A stretch of DNA of 64,000 nt from Spinacia oleracea (lineage: Eukaryota; Streptophyta; Magnoliopsida; Caryophyllales; Amaranthaceae). The notes beneath the pieces were generated by a model. That model searched no databases. It saw only the letters and a list, made by a program, of their open reading frames with translations, and was not told where the DNA came from. Where the stretch lies: contig NC_079487.1 in the NCBI RefSeq assembly GCF_020520425.1, positions 133,446,385 to 133,510,384 of the forward strand. Reading direction: 5' to 3'. Below, piece after piece: positions 47,409-60,754 of this stretch; within the stretch, counting starts at the first letter, position 1, and every line of letters starts with the position of its first letter. The position numbers and the translations under genes are program-made.

Positions 47409-48711
47409 ATTTTCTATTTGTGAAACTAAAGCTTACTAAATAAAGAGGCTAAGGTTAATGTCCTTAAAATTGCTTTCTTTTGATTTGATATTGCCCTAAG
47501 CATTTAGTGGAAGTTGTCAATTAGTTGACCATTACAATAGATGTACATTAAAACAAAGGAAGGGGTATACTTTTATGTTCGTTTGCACAATCAAAGATGT
47601 AAGTGAAGAGGAAAGCATAGAAATGGAAATAAATATTGTTTGCCGGAAACAGAGAAAAATAAAATTAGAAGTTTGTAGCAAGACGACAACAACAACAACA
47701 AAAAAAAAAAAAAGTGATTTCATTTGACATGTTTTTTTATACCAAATTGTGTACTCCTTAATTTCAAATAAATAAATATAAGTATAATATGAGTAACTAT
47801 AAGAAATACTTAAGTGAGTAGAATCTAGGAGATAAAGAATAAACATTACGGAGTACGTCATTACACAACAGTCGTGATCTGATCTGGTTTTTAAGGATTC
47901 ATATCTAAACAAAAATTATGATTAAATAGGTTAATTATTTGTTTTATAATCACTCTGAACATGATTTTAGTTCTAATCAATTTTATCTGTTCTGATTACG
48001 AATAATCTGACTGATGAAGATTATAGAATGATATGTTCTAGTTTGATAAGATTAATTTTTAGAATTGATAATTAAATAAAAAATGTGATTAATGTTACAA
48101 GGTTCAATTTCTACAACTATTCCAAAACCTCGTTGCTAATTTGGTACTACGTATTTCATACGTCTAATTTTGTTCGACTTATTTAAACTAATTTCGGATA
48201 AAATAAGTTCAAATAAATTCAATTTTTCCCTTATACTTCCTCCGTCTTTTAATACTCGCAACATTTGTTAGTTTCACGCATGCCAATGCACAATTTTGAT
48301 CATTTATATCTTAATTCTCTTTATGCAAAAATTATAAAAAGTTGATATTTTGAAAATACACATTGAGAACAAGATCTCACATGACTATATTTTATCTTAT
48401 ATAAAAAATACTACGAATAGTCAAAGTAGATTATATGAATAGTGGCAAAAGTCCAAACGTTGCGAGTATTAAAAGACGGAGGAAGTATATTTCATCAGAT
48501 AAGTTAATTAAATTCAGATAATATAATTCACAAAATAATTCAAGTAAAACGGAGTCTTATAATACCATTAATCATTCGGACTGCGAACAAAACTCATAAT
48601 CGCAGATTCGCAGTAGACCAAAATCCTAAAAACATTTCCAGGGAGGCTCCGGCCCTAACCAAATTGCATTGCACACAAAAGAACCAAAATTAGAGAGGAT
48701 AGAGAGCTAAA
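47409..48711. other. Spacer between UGT and the proline/RS-rich gene
   Basis: 1.3 kb, AT-rich. UGT 3' region first, then a short CAA repeat running into poly(A) (about 47688-47713), then a complete Stowaway MITE (48236-48485). The last 200 bases should be the promoter of the next gene. No coding region recognised. Confidence 0.65.
48236..48485. mobile_element. Stowaway-type MITE, well preserved
   Basis: 250 bp with near-perfect arms: both ends read CTTCCTCCGTCTTTTAATAC then TCGCAAC (one in reverse complement), with one mismatch in about 30 bases. TA flanks both sides. It lies about 230 bp upstream of the next ATG. Confidence 0.9.
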
Positions 48712-51700
48712 ATGGAATCCTACCAACCGCCGCACCACCACTATATGAGACCTCCACCACCACCTCAAGCGCCACCGCCGATAGCAGGGGATTCACATTA
48801 TCCTCACCACAATCAGCCTCCTCCTCCTCCACCACCAGCAAACTCGTGGTATTCCGGCCAATTCCAATATCAACCTTCTCACTCTCCCTCCCATCTTCCT
48901 CCTCCTCCTCCTCCTCCACAGCAGAATCAGTGGGGCCCACCACCACCCCAACCTCCCCCTCCTCCGCCGTATCACGGTCATCCTCACCAGCCTTATCCTG
49001 CGCAACCTTACCCTCCTCTTCCTCCGCCACCTCGTCCTTCCCAAGCACCTCCTCCCCCTTACCAGCATCAGGTAATTTATTTTTCTTCTAGGGTTTTCAA
49101 TTTTAGGGTTTCTAATTATTTGATAAATGTTTTTTTTAATAATTCTTTTAGGAATATAATTGGTTGTTTTGAGTCGTTGAATTTGGACCCTGTTGTTTTA
49201 GCTCAGCTGTTCTGATTGAAACTGAAATATGAGAACATTGCATTTTGTTGAATTGTATGGACTCCTAATAGATCCTTTGTCAAATTACAGTATACCGTAA
49301 GTATTTTTAATTTCAACAATGTTGTTGCTTTCGCTTGAGGAGACGAGGACTTAGCAAACACTTGGAGTATGATGTCCTATTAATTTTGATTTCAGCTTTG
49401 AAATCTATGGTATAATGAATTAGAGTGAGATAAGGTTTTGCATTTATTATCGATCTGGGACGATTGGGTTTGCTTTTATATTTGATAACTTGATATGATA
49501 TCTTTTGTATGGACGTTTTGCTTATTTCCTGTTATCACGGTTGGACATAGTGATCGATTCGAAAGATTTTAGGATATTAAACTGTATGGTGAACCACGCG
49601 CATCTGTTAGCCCCTTGCTTCTTTAAGTCTGGAAGAAAGGAAATTTCGAGAAGGTAACTTGGTGCTATATTGAATACTAGGCCTGATGAAACTTCAGTTA
49701 TGCAATGGACAGAGTGATGTTTTGCATGCCTCTTCATCCGGCCAACATGTTGTATTTTTACCTGAAGATGTAGGCATTTTGTGTAGACTTGTTGTAATAA
49801 TGAAATGGTTTAAGTTCATTTAGAAATCTACCAGTTTAGGGATTATTTCCATGCGCACCTGTTAGCCCCTTGCTTCTTTAAGCCGGGAAGCAAGGAAATT
49901 TCGAGAAGGTAACTTGGTGCTATATTGAATACTAGGCCTGATGAAACTTCAGTTATGCAATGGACAGAGTGATGTTTTGCATGCCTCTTCATCCGGCCAA
50001 CATGTTGTACTTTCACCTGAAGATGTAGGCATTTTGTGTAGACTTGTTGTGATAATGAAATGTTTTTAATTCATTTAGAAATCTACCAGTTTAGGGACTA
50101 TTTCCAATTTTCCATGCGCACCTGTTAGCCCCCTGCCTCTTTAAGTCTGGAAGCAAGGAAATTTCGAGAAGGTAACTTGGTGCTATATTGAAACTCGGCC
50201 CGATGACACCTCAGTTATGCAATTGACAGAGTTATGTTTTGCATGCCTCTTTATCTGGCCTATATGTTTTACTTTCACCTGAAGATGTAGGCGTTTCATG
50301 TAGACTTGTAGTGATAATGAAATGGTTTTTCATTCGAAATCTACCAGTTTAGGGGTTAATTACCCTGCGACCTGCTAGCTCCTTGCTGCTTTAAGTCTGG
50401 CAGGCAAGGAAAATCCTAGAAGGTAACTTGGTGCTATATTGATGATTTGGCCTGATGACACTTCAGTCACGCAATGAACAGTTTTGCATGCCTCTTCATC
50501 CGGCCAATATGTTCTAATTTTACCTGAAGATGTAGGTGTCTCATGTAGTGATAATGAGCTGGTGTTTAAATTTCATTTGAAAGCTGTGAGTTCAGTGGTT
50601 TATTATATGACTATTGGTCGGTGTATCAGTAAACTTCACTTGCTGCTGTTTTGCACCTCCTATGTGTAGTGCTAGAGCCTAGAGACAAATGCTGTTCTTT
50701 TTCCCCTTCTTTTGGCCCATAATTTGCTTGAGGAAAGGTTTCCCTTTTTCCCTGTTTGTAGAAATTTTGGTCTACAATAAAATAAAACTTTGAAAACTTA
50801 GTTTTTCCTTTCCTGACTGGGTAATGATTATAACTCTTTCACTGCCTTTGTTTATGTTCCAATATGAATTTCTTTTGTCATCTATATGATGGCTCCTCTA
50901 TTGAGATCTCTTCTAATATGTCTAGCGATTGGTAATTTGGTATATTGTTGCATTGCCTTATAGTGTAGAGTCTAGACTCTAGAGTATCTTTATTGCTTTA
51001 ATATTTTTGCAAGAGGATACACTACTCTTTTTTTCTTATGGCTTGTTAGATCCATGCATTTGTAACTACTATGTGTGGCTAGTAGCCGTTAAGTTCTTTA
51101 TACATTTACAGGATTGGGCAAATGCAAATTGGAGCCATCATGCAGGTTGGGAATATCCTGGTAAGCCACCTTATTACTTTCTGGATGCATAGTGACGTTT
51201 TACTAAAAATCCGATCTCTAATTATGATAGTTCATTGCATGCTTAGATGTGTCTTCTCTAATGCCTTGATTGCTTCCGCTCGTGTGAATTAGGCAACTGG
51301 TATTAGGGAAGAAAAGTTACTTTATTTTTCTGTTTCTTCGAAGTCCAGAATTTCGTAGAGACTAGAGACTGAAAGTTCCCTTCTACAGTGCAGCAATGCT
51401 GCTTATCCTCTGCTTTTCTAGTTGCACCATTTCTGTCCTTTTTTCACGGTCCTAACGCACACCATCGACCATCAATAACTTTAGTTTGGTATTTAAGAAA
51501 ATAATAAATAGGTGATGATATTATTTTTTTGTACATATTAGTAGAAAAATGTGGTTAAAGTTCCCAAAGTTTGGCCAAGAAAAGAGAAATGGTGTCACAC
51601 AAAAAACAGAGGTAATATTTGACAAACAGTTTTTTTTCCTATCAGAAGAGGTGTAGCTCCATTGTATTGCATCATCTATATTTGGTACAAAGTATATTCA

Positions 51701-54700
51701 TTGTTTTTTTCTTTGGCATTGTATCTTATCTGGATTCATGTTTAGGATTGTTCATAGACATAATATTACTTTCAACCTTTAGTGTTTGTGTTCTTCAACT
51801 TAATATCAACTCTTACCTTCCATAGCAAAGTTTATTTCTAATAAAGACTTTCAGTAAATTAACAACTAGCAGAAAGTACAAGAATGGAGATTATCCTCGT
51901 AACAGCAAGTAAACAGAAAAAGAAAAAAACTTAAGTTTATAAATGCATAACATTGTTTATTTGCACTATTTTACTTCCTCTTCTTTCCATGAGTAAACAA
52001 ATAAATAAAGAACTAAAATGGTAATTCTTTAATGATATAATTTCTTTGAAACAGCCCATGACAATGAAGACTGGGAAGCCAAGGCAAGGGCTTGGGCATC
52101 TGCTAGATCTGCAATGGAAAATCAGCATCCACAGACGCAGTATACATCAGTGGCAAGGCAAGAAGAGCCATCTCACTATGCAAACCAGTATGCACAACCT
52201 GTTGAATCTCATTATCAAGATGTTCATCAAACTTCCATTCCCGCATCTGGTTTTCAGCAGTATCAAGGACCAGTTGCACCTTTAAATAGACCGCCGATGG
52301 TTCATCAGCAGGACCCTGCACCCATCAGTTCATATGCTTCAGATGCTCATCTTTCATTCGCTGCTAATGATGGAGCTCTTGGCGGAGACAGGAGCGCTTC
52401 GTTTCCTCGCCATCAAGGCTCAACAAGTTATTTTGTTCATCAGCAGGAGGTACCTTCTAGTTATTCTTCTGTTCCAGGTAATAATTCACTTGGAGTTTTG
52501 TGTTTTCATGTGAAGTAGCTCACATGAATGGTTATGCCTAAAATTATGACAAGACTACTTACAAGTCAATTCCTAGCTTCAACTTTTCTAATCAATTATT
52601 GACTTTTTTTGTTCAATGGCTCACAATAGGACATTTGAGAACTGTTACATGAACTGAAGGTTTTATGCAGTGATTTTGAATTAATTTGTTCTAGAAACTG
52701 TCCACTGTTTAATGATGTGTTGATGGTTTGGCTTTTTCCTTGTATTAATGATACAATATCACTTCTCTGGGAGTCTGGGTTATAAAACACCGCGATGGAC
52801 TACAGCGCCTGTAACTTACCTAAATATTTTTTATTAAGTGTTTTTTTACATATATACACATGTTTTGATCTATTTATAAGAATTCGGACTTGAGTTCAAT
52901 TGTTCAGGATACAGTTGCACGCTTTCAGTTACAAACCTCTGCAAGTCATATTTGAGTTATTTCATAAGTTGTCAGATTTTTTTTTTGCATTAGCGATGTG
53001 ACTATTAAGGCATTTTACTTTTGTAGTGTTAGTATGGTAGGGCAGGGCAAGGATGCATTGGAAATTTCGAACATTATCGGAATAATCTTTTTTCGCCATT
53101 CATAATGGAGGGTTAAGTTAAGCAGAATATGAGTGCATGTTATTGTGTGAATTTGAATTCATATAGTCAGCCGGTTAATTCCAAAACATGTGGCAGGCAA
53201 GGAAGATGGCTCACAGGGACATCAACATGGACACTCCTTGCTCCTCGCTGATGGTAGGTCAGTACCGGCGGATCATTCTCAGTATGCATATGGAAACCAT
53301 CCACCGGATCCAATGGATCAACCTCTTAGTTTTGCACCAAGATTCAGCCATGAAAATGATCCAAATATGAACTCCGGCTATCCTGATTCATCAGGACCTG
53401 TAAGAGGAAACGATTCTGTTACTGCTGTGTCTTCCTTACATGCTTGGCCTCCAGTTGCACCTGGCGTGTCCTATCCACCAATTACACCCGCATTTCCATC
53501 AGCAGCACAGGTCTTTGATTTGACTTCTTTTTTTTTTTTTTTACAAATAAGTTGTTGTATTACCAAATTGAGAATAACATCACAGCCAGCAACAGCTGGG
53601 CCACCAGACCACAATGAAACAAAAGCAATTTAACACGTTAACACAAGAGCTCTAACTCAGTCATTACAGAAACTACTCAACTAATTACAATAAAAGAAAA
53701 TGCCTTTCAGACACTCTACATCTCACAGCAACCCTAAACAGGATTTCTCTGAAGACAATGTCCTGAGATTTACTAGACAGACCAAAAACTCTTTCATTCC
53801 TTTGATTTGACTTTGCTAATATACTCAAAAAATGCATATATAAGCTGATTATTGGTATTGTTGCAGCATGATCCGTCTATAGGTGTACCTCCACTTCATG
53901 GCCAGTCGGGACCTATGTTTGGAAGAGGCCCAAGCTTTCAGCCTGTGGTTCCATCTATTACTACACCTGTTGGTTTGGGTGCAGGAAGTTCTCTTCATCC
54001 TACTGCAGGTTTTCCCACTGATGCATATGGGGCTCCCTTGAGTTCTGAGCGTCCTAAAAAGGTATTGCGCTATTCTGATATTGAGAATCATTTGTGATAT
54101 ACTGATATGTTCATAAAATTGCATAGTTATATTTGCTCCTTTTCTGCCCGTGTTAGGCTGCAGTGCCTAATTGGCTAAGAGAGGAAATAATTAAGAACAA
54201 AGCTACAATTACAAGTTCGGCACCAGAGCCCTTTAAAGAGGAAAGTCAATCAAACGAAGATGAAATAATTGGTAAGTCAACAGGAAAGGGTGACCAGGCA
54301 GACAGCAAAAGCATGGATTCAGCTAGGTCGGCTGAAGAAGAGGATGATGATGAGGTATCTATTCTTATTTTGTTTTAGGCAGGTTAAAAGTGTTGAGACT
54401 CATGGTAATTAATCTTCAGTTGGTGCTTATTTTAAAATGTTTCTTTCTCTCAGGACTATGAAGAAGCTCAAAGAACTGCAGCCATGAATCAGGAAATAAA
54501 ACGTGTATTGACAGAAGTTCTCTTGAAGGTTGCTATGGAAGTTGAAAGTTATCTTGATTTTCATGTATCTTGGTTTATTGACTCTTTTGTTCTGCATATA
54601 GGTGACTGATGAGCTTTTTGATGAAATTGCCACAAAAGTACTCAGCGAAGATGATCATGCTGCTGATGGTAATTGTTATGGTGCTGCATGCATATCTGTT

Positions 54701-57700
54701 TTGTTGTCACCTGTTTCGATATTTATCTGACATTTTGACCCTTCAATTGGTGCTCTTTCTAACAGCTATGACTAAGTCTGAGAACGATATCCCAATTATT
54801 AAGGCATCACCACCACGTCCACCTGTTTCAGCTCTTAAAGCTTCTGCAAAGGTCCTTATTCCAGGGAAAGCAAAAGAATCCGAGGGACATGCTAGTGGAG
54901 AATCTAGTTCTGGTACTCCTGGGGCTGGGAATGTCTTAGGCCTTGCAAATTATACTTCTGACGATGATGATGAAATCCAGACTTCAGGTGTGTCAAAGTC
55001 TGATAGAGCTGCCGGTGAGAATGGTCATCGACAGTCAGAAGCTGAAGATTACAGGAAAAATCTGGTTGCTGCTGAAGGTGATCGTAGTAATGGAAGTTCA
55101 ATTAGGGGCAAAGGTGACCATGATTCTCCACCTTCTAAGTTGAATGACTATAGGATAACTAAGAACTTGGATAACGAGGTTCAGCAAGCCTCTTCTAAAA
55201 GCTCAGTGTCTTTGGGTAAGAAAGGTGACGGTCTTGTCGATGATGAACAATCAATTGTTAAGTCTGATGCTGCTAGGCTAACAGATAATGGTCGTAAATC
55301 AACTTTAAGTAGGCCAGATGTTCCCACTGAGAAAGGAAATTCGAAGAATTCAGCCAAAGAAGATTCTCAGGAAAGAGATCCCAAAAGACGCGATAGACAC
55401 GAAAGTAAGAGGAGTTCCTCTGGAAAGGACAATCACAAGGAGATGGAGATTGGGAGGAAAAGGGAAGCTGAGAAGGAGGAGACTCGTGGTAGAAAAGACG
55501 AAAAACATCCAAAGAAGGATAAAACAGAGGATTCTAATATCTTGAGAGAGAGGTCGAAAGAGCGAGATGATAAACATGGGGATAAAGCAAGGGAATCTGA
55601 TTCAAGAAGAAGATCCCCTCTTCAAGAAGATAAGGGCAGCAGAAAAGAAAGGGAGAGAGACAAGAAGAGAAGTGGTAAAGATGACGCTGACAAGAAAAGA
55701 GAGAGAACTAAGGACGACAAAGCTGATAAATCAAGACACAAGTCCTCAAGTGATTCAAGTAGACATAAACGGAGGCGTTCCTCATCAGTTGGTAGAGGTA
55801 GGAAAAATGAGGAAAGTGCAATAGTTTCGGATGGTTCAGATGATGAAGCCTCAGATGACTCTAAAAGGTTGACTAAATAGCTCTCTATCTCCTCTGTCTT
55901 TGTTACATGCCAATACCTATTTGTTACATTACTTTTGTTTTGCAGGAAGGTTCGTTCAAAAAGACATAATTTGTCACCGTCTCCTACCAGGTCTAAGCGA
56001 AGGTATGTACTAAGTGGGTTTTTTCATCTTAACATAAGCCAAAGTGTAAACTATGTATCATTTTTGATGTTGAACATATATAACGAGATCTTTCTCCGGG
56101 CTACTGATTTCCTATTTAAATGGAGCGCATGTGGTAATTTTGATGGAAATATTGGCTGCTTTTTCTTTGAAGTGTCTTGTGCTGATACAATGACTGATTC
56201 ATATTTCATAGGGCTTATGTATCATGAATTCATGACACTACATCTGAAAGCTTAACAAATTTTTTTGGCTCTTTTATCTTACTCCCTCCGTCCCGGAATA
56301 CTTGACCTGTTTTCCTTATCGGGCCGTCCCTTAATACTTGACCTGTTTCTAAAAATGGAAATATTCTAACAATATTATATTATTTCTCACTCCACCCCTA
56401 TTAACCCACCTACCCCCTACTTCATACAAAAAATAATTAAAAATTCAACCCCTACTCTCCCCCAACCCCACCCCTTTACACATTTCCCACTAACTACATT
56501 AAAATAATACCCCACTATCAACTACTACCTATTAAATTAAATAAGTCAATTCAAGTCTCTTAAACTCTGTGCCGGTCAAACCGGGTCGAGTATTCCGGGA
56601 CGGAGGGAGTATGATGTATCCCATTTGAAGTACCCAAGATGAATGGTCAACTGAGTGTACTTCCATTTCTTTGAAAATACTCTTGTGCATACAGCTACTC
56701 ATATAAGCTACTCCATTTTTCTATATAGTTGCCTCTGTTTTTACGACTTTTACTTTGCAACAATCATTCCTTGGAACTATTCTTCTTTGAATTCTTCTTC
56801 GTCTGTTTTTCTACTTTTAGCATAATTCCAGATTTGCTTGGCGTCTAAAAGGAAATAGATTAAAATGCAAAACTAGTACGATCTGGTTTCTTGTACGATT
56901 GGCTTATACCTAGGTTGCTACGTAATTGTACAAGTAGATAATTGGAGTTTATCTGATTCTCTCATGACTCTCCTACATGGAGTATATTGTTTCACAGTTT
57001 TGTTACTTACATGAGATTTGTTTAGTCATTGAACTGTGTTGTATGCTTATTTGATTTTGAGCAAGCATGTACATTTGTTGTTTTTAATTGCTTATGCTAT
57101 CATGGTTGGCTCCATATTACTAAATCAGATTGAAACCCTAGTGCGTAGAGGACACTGTAGCTGGACAATTATTTGCTGGACTGACTTAAAGTTTGAAGCT
57201 GTTCCATTAATTGTGTTGCATTGTTTACTCGTTGCAAATTCTGTTCATCACAGTGCTCTTTCTTGACTAAAATCAAAACTGAAAGTGTGTAATAATGTGG
57301 TATGTCTGTGGACTAAATGATTAGTATCCGGCAACACTGGCTTTGCATGATATAGCTGTAATCATAAAACTTAGGGTGAGTTTATCCCTAGTCTTGAGTG
57401 GAGTCTTTATCCAGACTCTTGGGATAATGTGTTGAAAGACTGTAGCAAGTCTGGAGTTGGGTTTGGAAATCCAAGAATTCACTTTTTTCTCCAACCAAAT
57501 CTAATCATGACACATCATCACAGTGTCGCACTTTATCCTACTTAATTATCTTTTTTAAGGAGCTAGATGAGTCTTTTGTGAGTCTGAATAATAAAAAGGT
57601 AGGTAAAAGTTAGTGGAAAACTAATGTGGCAGCGTCTGGAGTTTGGGGTTGAGTCTGAGGATAAACTCACCCTTAGTAATATTAGTCTGTTACATATTAC

Positions 57701-59021
57701 ATACTATCTGCATTCCTACTTCCTAGATCATTTTCACTTTCCATTTGAGGAGTTCTGCAGTGGTTGGCCACTATCCTCTCAGTCTCTCACAGATACCTTG
57801 TATATATATGTTCACTTTTCAGGACTTAGTTTGTGATTTGTATACTTCTCTTTTTCTATCTACTTGTGATTATCCTGTTGTTGCTGCTACTGGTATTAAT
57901 GTTTCTACTGTGATTAATTGTGGGCAATGATGGTTGTTGTACTTGTTTACTACCAGGATGAATTGTGTCTGGATTCAGAACCATGACTAACATAGCTGAT
58001 CAATTCCAAACATATATATATATATGTCAAAAATTTTAATTTCAATGTTGGAAATTTGCAAATTAAATTGATTAACAATAACAAATGAGTCCACATCACA
58101 ATATGTTTTATTGTTCCATGAATGATGTTCAACAAATATATCTTTTCGAAGTGCGAAAGTGATGGTGGTCTACTATCAGTCTTATTTGCTGAAAATTTTG
58201 CTTTCTCGATGCCCAGTCTGTGAGTGCATGTATGGCTGCTGTGGCTAAGAAATATTGATTTATGAATGTGATTAGTATAGCTTTGAATACTGTCCGGGGT
58301 GCATAGAAGAGTAACGTCCTGGCCATGTTTTTGTTTGTTTCATTTGGCAGTTATAGTACATGTTTTTAGGGTAGAAATGATGGAATGTGTTTGAAGGTTT
58401 TTTTCTATGTGACATTGAACACCCCGACTCCTTAACTGGGTGATGGTTCAATTTCCTGTCAGTAAGCCAATGTTTTTGTGAAGGGGGTCTCATTCTTAAT
58501 AGTCTTATAGTGATTAAGGCTGAGCATCATGTCCTGTATTTGAAGTTATTGCTCATGGGATCAGTATGATGGATGTTTTTATTTTTAGACAAGTTTCGCG
58601 GTCTCCTCATAGCAAGCATTCACAGCGCAGGCATTCTCCTTACTCTTCTCTTGATGATAGCAGGTATGCTTTGGTGTTTGCAGTTTGCTGTTTTAACTTC
58701 ACTATTCATTGCTCCCTTTTTAGTTATTTGTTAAAAAAATACAGTAAACAGGAAGGAGAAGAAAAGGGTAAAACTTAGTTAGAAGAGATAGTACATTTTT
58801 TTAATTTTTTTTTTGAGTCACAGCAGACCATTTTTGTATTAGAAGAGAGCTATATAAAGGTTCTAATACAGATTAATTAAATTAGGTGAAAGGTAAATTC
58901 TGACAATTTCTAAAGCTGCACAAATTATAATCACTTTTCAATTTTTTTTGTGTGTAGGGCGAGGAGGTCAAGGTCAAGATCAAGATCCAGATCAAAATCA
59001 CCAGCCCGTCGCCGTAGATAA
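48712..59021 (+). CDS. Proline-rich, RS-tailed nuclear protein (At1g70620-like)
   Basis: Function unproven; the Arabidopsis counterpart is only labelled 'cyclin-related', and I see no cyclin box. Exons: 48712-49071, 51112-51160, 52055-52477, 53197-53510, 53867-54061, 54157-54354, 54454-54528, 54602-54668, 54766-55867, 55946-56002, 58589-58663, 58958-59021. Total 2979 nt, 992 aa. Order: Pro/His-rich region (1-120), short WANANWSHHAGWEYP motif, Gln/Pro/Ser-rich low-complexity region, a conserved patch with PNWLREEIIKNKA, an acidic stretch with EEEDDDEDYEEAQ, a helix-like part (NQEIKRVLTEVLLKVTDELF), a long Lys/Arg/Asp/Glu/Ser-rich region and an RS tail (SRSRSRSRSKS then PARRRR). This resembles spliceosome-associated proteins, so pre-mRNA processing is the likeliest role (inference). 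Retaining the intron after 55867 would end the protein early, without the RS tail. Confidence 0.85.
49598..50560. repeat. Four tandem copies of an approximately 255-bp unit in intron 1
   Basis: Units start at 49598, 49853, 50116 and 50367, each with GCGCACCTGTTAGCCCCTTG-like sequence, then CTTTAAGTCTGG, GAAGGTAACTTGGTGCTATA, GTTTTGCATGCCTCTTCATC and CCTGAAGATGTAGG. Copies 1 and 2 are almost identical; copy 4 is the most diverged and has lost short pieces. Non-coding. Confidence 0.9.
53527..53799 (-). mobile_element. Short retroposon (SINE or LINE 3' end) with perfect target-site duplication
   Basis: A 273-bp insert in intron 4 of the RS-tailed gene. The minus-strand poly(A) tail appears as a run of T at 53528-53542. 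An exact 14-bp direct repeat, CTTTGATTTGACTT, flanks it (53513-53526 and 53800-53813). No coding. Fairly young, given the perfect flanks. It is unlike the SINE-like insert at 1491-1774. Confidence 0.8.
56282..56609. mobile_element. Stowaway-type MITE, well preserved
   Basis: 328 bp in the long intron of the RS-tailed gene. Arms CTCCCTCCGTCCCGGAATAC then T(T/C)GACC on both sides, with one mismatch in 26 bases, and TA flanks. The interior is pyrimidine-rich on the left half. The strong arms suggest a fairly recent insertion. Confidence 0.9.
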
Positions 59022-60754
59022 TACAACCTAAAAAATGCTGAATGATGGTGTCAGAACTCAGAGACGAGGTCCTGTTCGCATATGACGAGCACTGGCAAGT
59101 TCCAGCATGAGAGTAACGGTTCTTCTTGAAGGATGAATGTCATACGGAGTACTCATTATCCTGTGACGCTCTCGAACACCTGAATTTTAGGTCACTGTTG
59201 AAAGATAATTCGCGGAGCATTGAGAAGATGAAGATTCATTCTTGAGTTGCTAGAGATTTTGTGTTTTTTGGTGTATGATTCAAGGCATACATTTCTTTTT
59301 CTTGTGACTACAGATTCTGTAAACTGATGGAAGGTTGTATCTTCTTTCTGTGCAAGTCAATTGTTGAGTTTCCAACCGGAGTAGTTTTCTGTATAATTTT
59401 AGTCATATGTATTCCTCTTGTGCTTTGGTTTCAGATTTTTTTTAAAAATTCTAATTTGGTCTATTGCTCTTTCCTTGTGCTTATTTCGCCTTGTTACTGT
59501 TAAATTAGTTGATACATACAGAGGATTCAGTTTTATTTGTTATGGTACTTGGGAAAATGAGAATACAGAAAAAGATTCCTGATTTTCATCTAGTTATATC
59601 CTTGATTATGCTCCATACAATTTCATATTGCATATTTCAACTATGACCAATTATTTAATCTTTTTAATTGTATATTTTATTTGGTTTCATAACGAAATAT
59701 CACTTGATAAATATATCAAGGATATCAACCAGGAGTTTTGCAACCAATGTTGGAGCAAGAAACTGGTGCCCGAGGAAGTATTAGACAATAGTGACTCGTG
59801 CCTCTTATCGGTACTGGTTAGTTTGTTATTGGATTTGTTAGTACCAACGAAGAGTATGTCTGAACCAATAACACAATAGTCTAGTAGTATTGATTATTAG
59901 TGTGTTGGTAGACTACTAACGAAGTACAAAATTTGTACCAGTAGATATTACTTACATCCATATAGACTTTATATTCAAATATATTTTCAGAGAAGCAAAT
60001 AGAGCGGCCGACTAGATTGTTAATGTTGGGCATCTAATTAGTGACAAAATGTATATAGATCCTTGTAATAGCCCGTAATTGTTTTCTATTCTATGTAGTG
60101 ATCACTTAGGAGTGGCCCTCCAACTGTGGTCAGAGCCCCGAATGTTCGCCCTTGTTTGCAATATTTATATTTGCATTCTATTTTTATTTTTTTGTTCTCC
60201 CCCTATCCCATTTTAGTTATTATCTGATTTCTATGATAATCTATACTATATATTAAAAGGCGTTTATAAAAAAGTTTTATCTTGAGTTTAAACAATAAAG
60301 CATGTACGACCAGGCTATTATATGTGTTCATGTTATCATTACAAAAAATATATATAAGTAAATGTGAATGTTTTTAATGTAATAATTCGGGGTATCGCCC
60401 GAGCCCAAAACCTAGTTTAATACGGAGTAGTTTTTTATGTTAAAAGGGGCTAAATAAAATGGAACGGAAAAAGTGTAGAACTCAGATGATGAACTTACAC
60501 CAACTTAATTTCCATCAAAGTCCGCAATTAAAGAGTGATACAAACTCATCCTCCACTGATCCACTCACATGGAATTTACACTAACACTAGACTTCCCAAT
60601 CTCAATGTTGCCGTTGTTGGCGGTTCCGCATTTCCCACTATCAACAACGTGTTTGTTACTTCTCCACTTCCCTCCTTTTCGGTTAAATAATCGTAACTTC
60701 TTCACTTCAAATCATCAATGTTTTCTTCAATTCAATTTTATTACAAATTTCATC
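59022..60754. other. Spacer between the RS-tailed gene and the GT77 gene
   Basis: 1.7 kb: 3' UTR of the RS-tailed gene (a few hundred bases), AT-rich DNA, a small Helitron (60240-60415), then the promoter and leader of the next gene. An in-frame upstream ATG at 60569 would add 62 residues to that protein. Other short ORFs are not gene-like. Confidence 0.65.
60240..60415 (+). mobile_element. Small non-autonomous Helitron
   Basis: 176 bp beginning TCTATACTATATATTAAAAG and ending CGGGGTATCGCCCGAGCCCA then AAACCTAG, between host A (60239) and T (60416). It has the same ends as the Helitron at 10389-10746 but a shorter interior. The 3' hairpin (CGGG-GTAT-CGCCCG) is intact. Confidence 0.8.

Noticed and set aside
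48707-49068. Long open frames on the minus strand opposite the proline-rich exon
   Set aside because: They are shadows of CCN-rich sequence, giving Glu/Gly/Arg-rich translations with no family resemblance.
49598-50560. Regularly spaced repeats as a CRISPR-like array
   Set aside because: Units are about 255 bp, directly adjoining, and lie in a plant intron. There is no spacer-repeat pattern.
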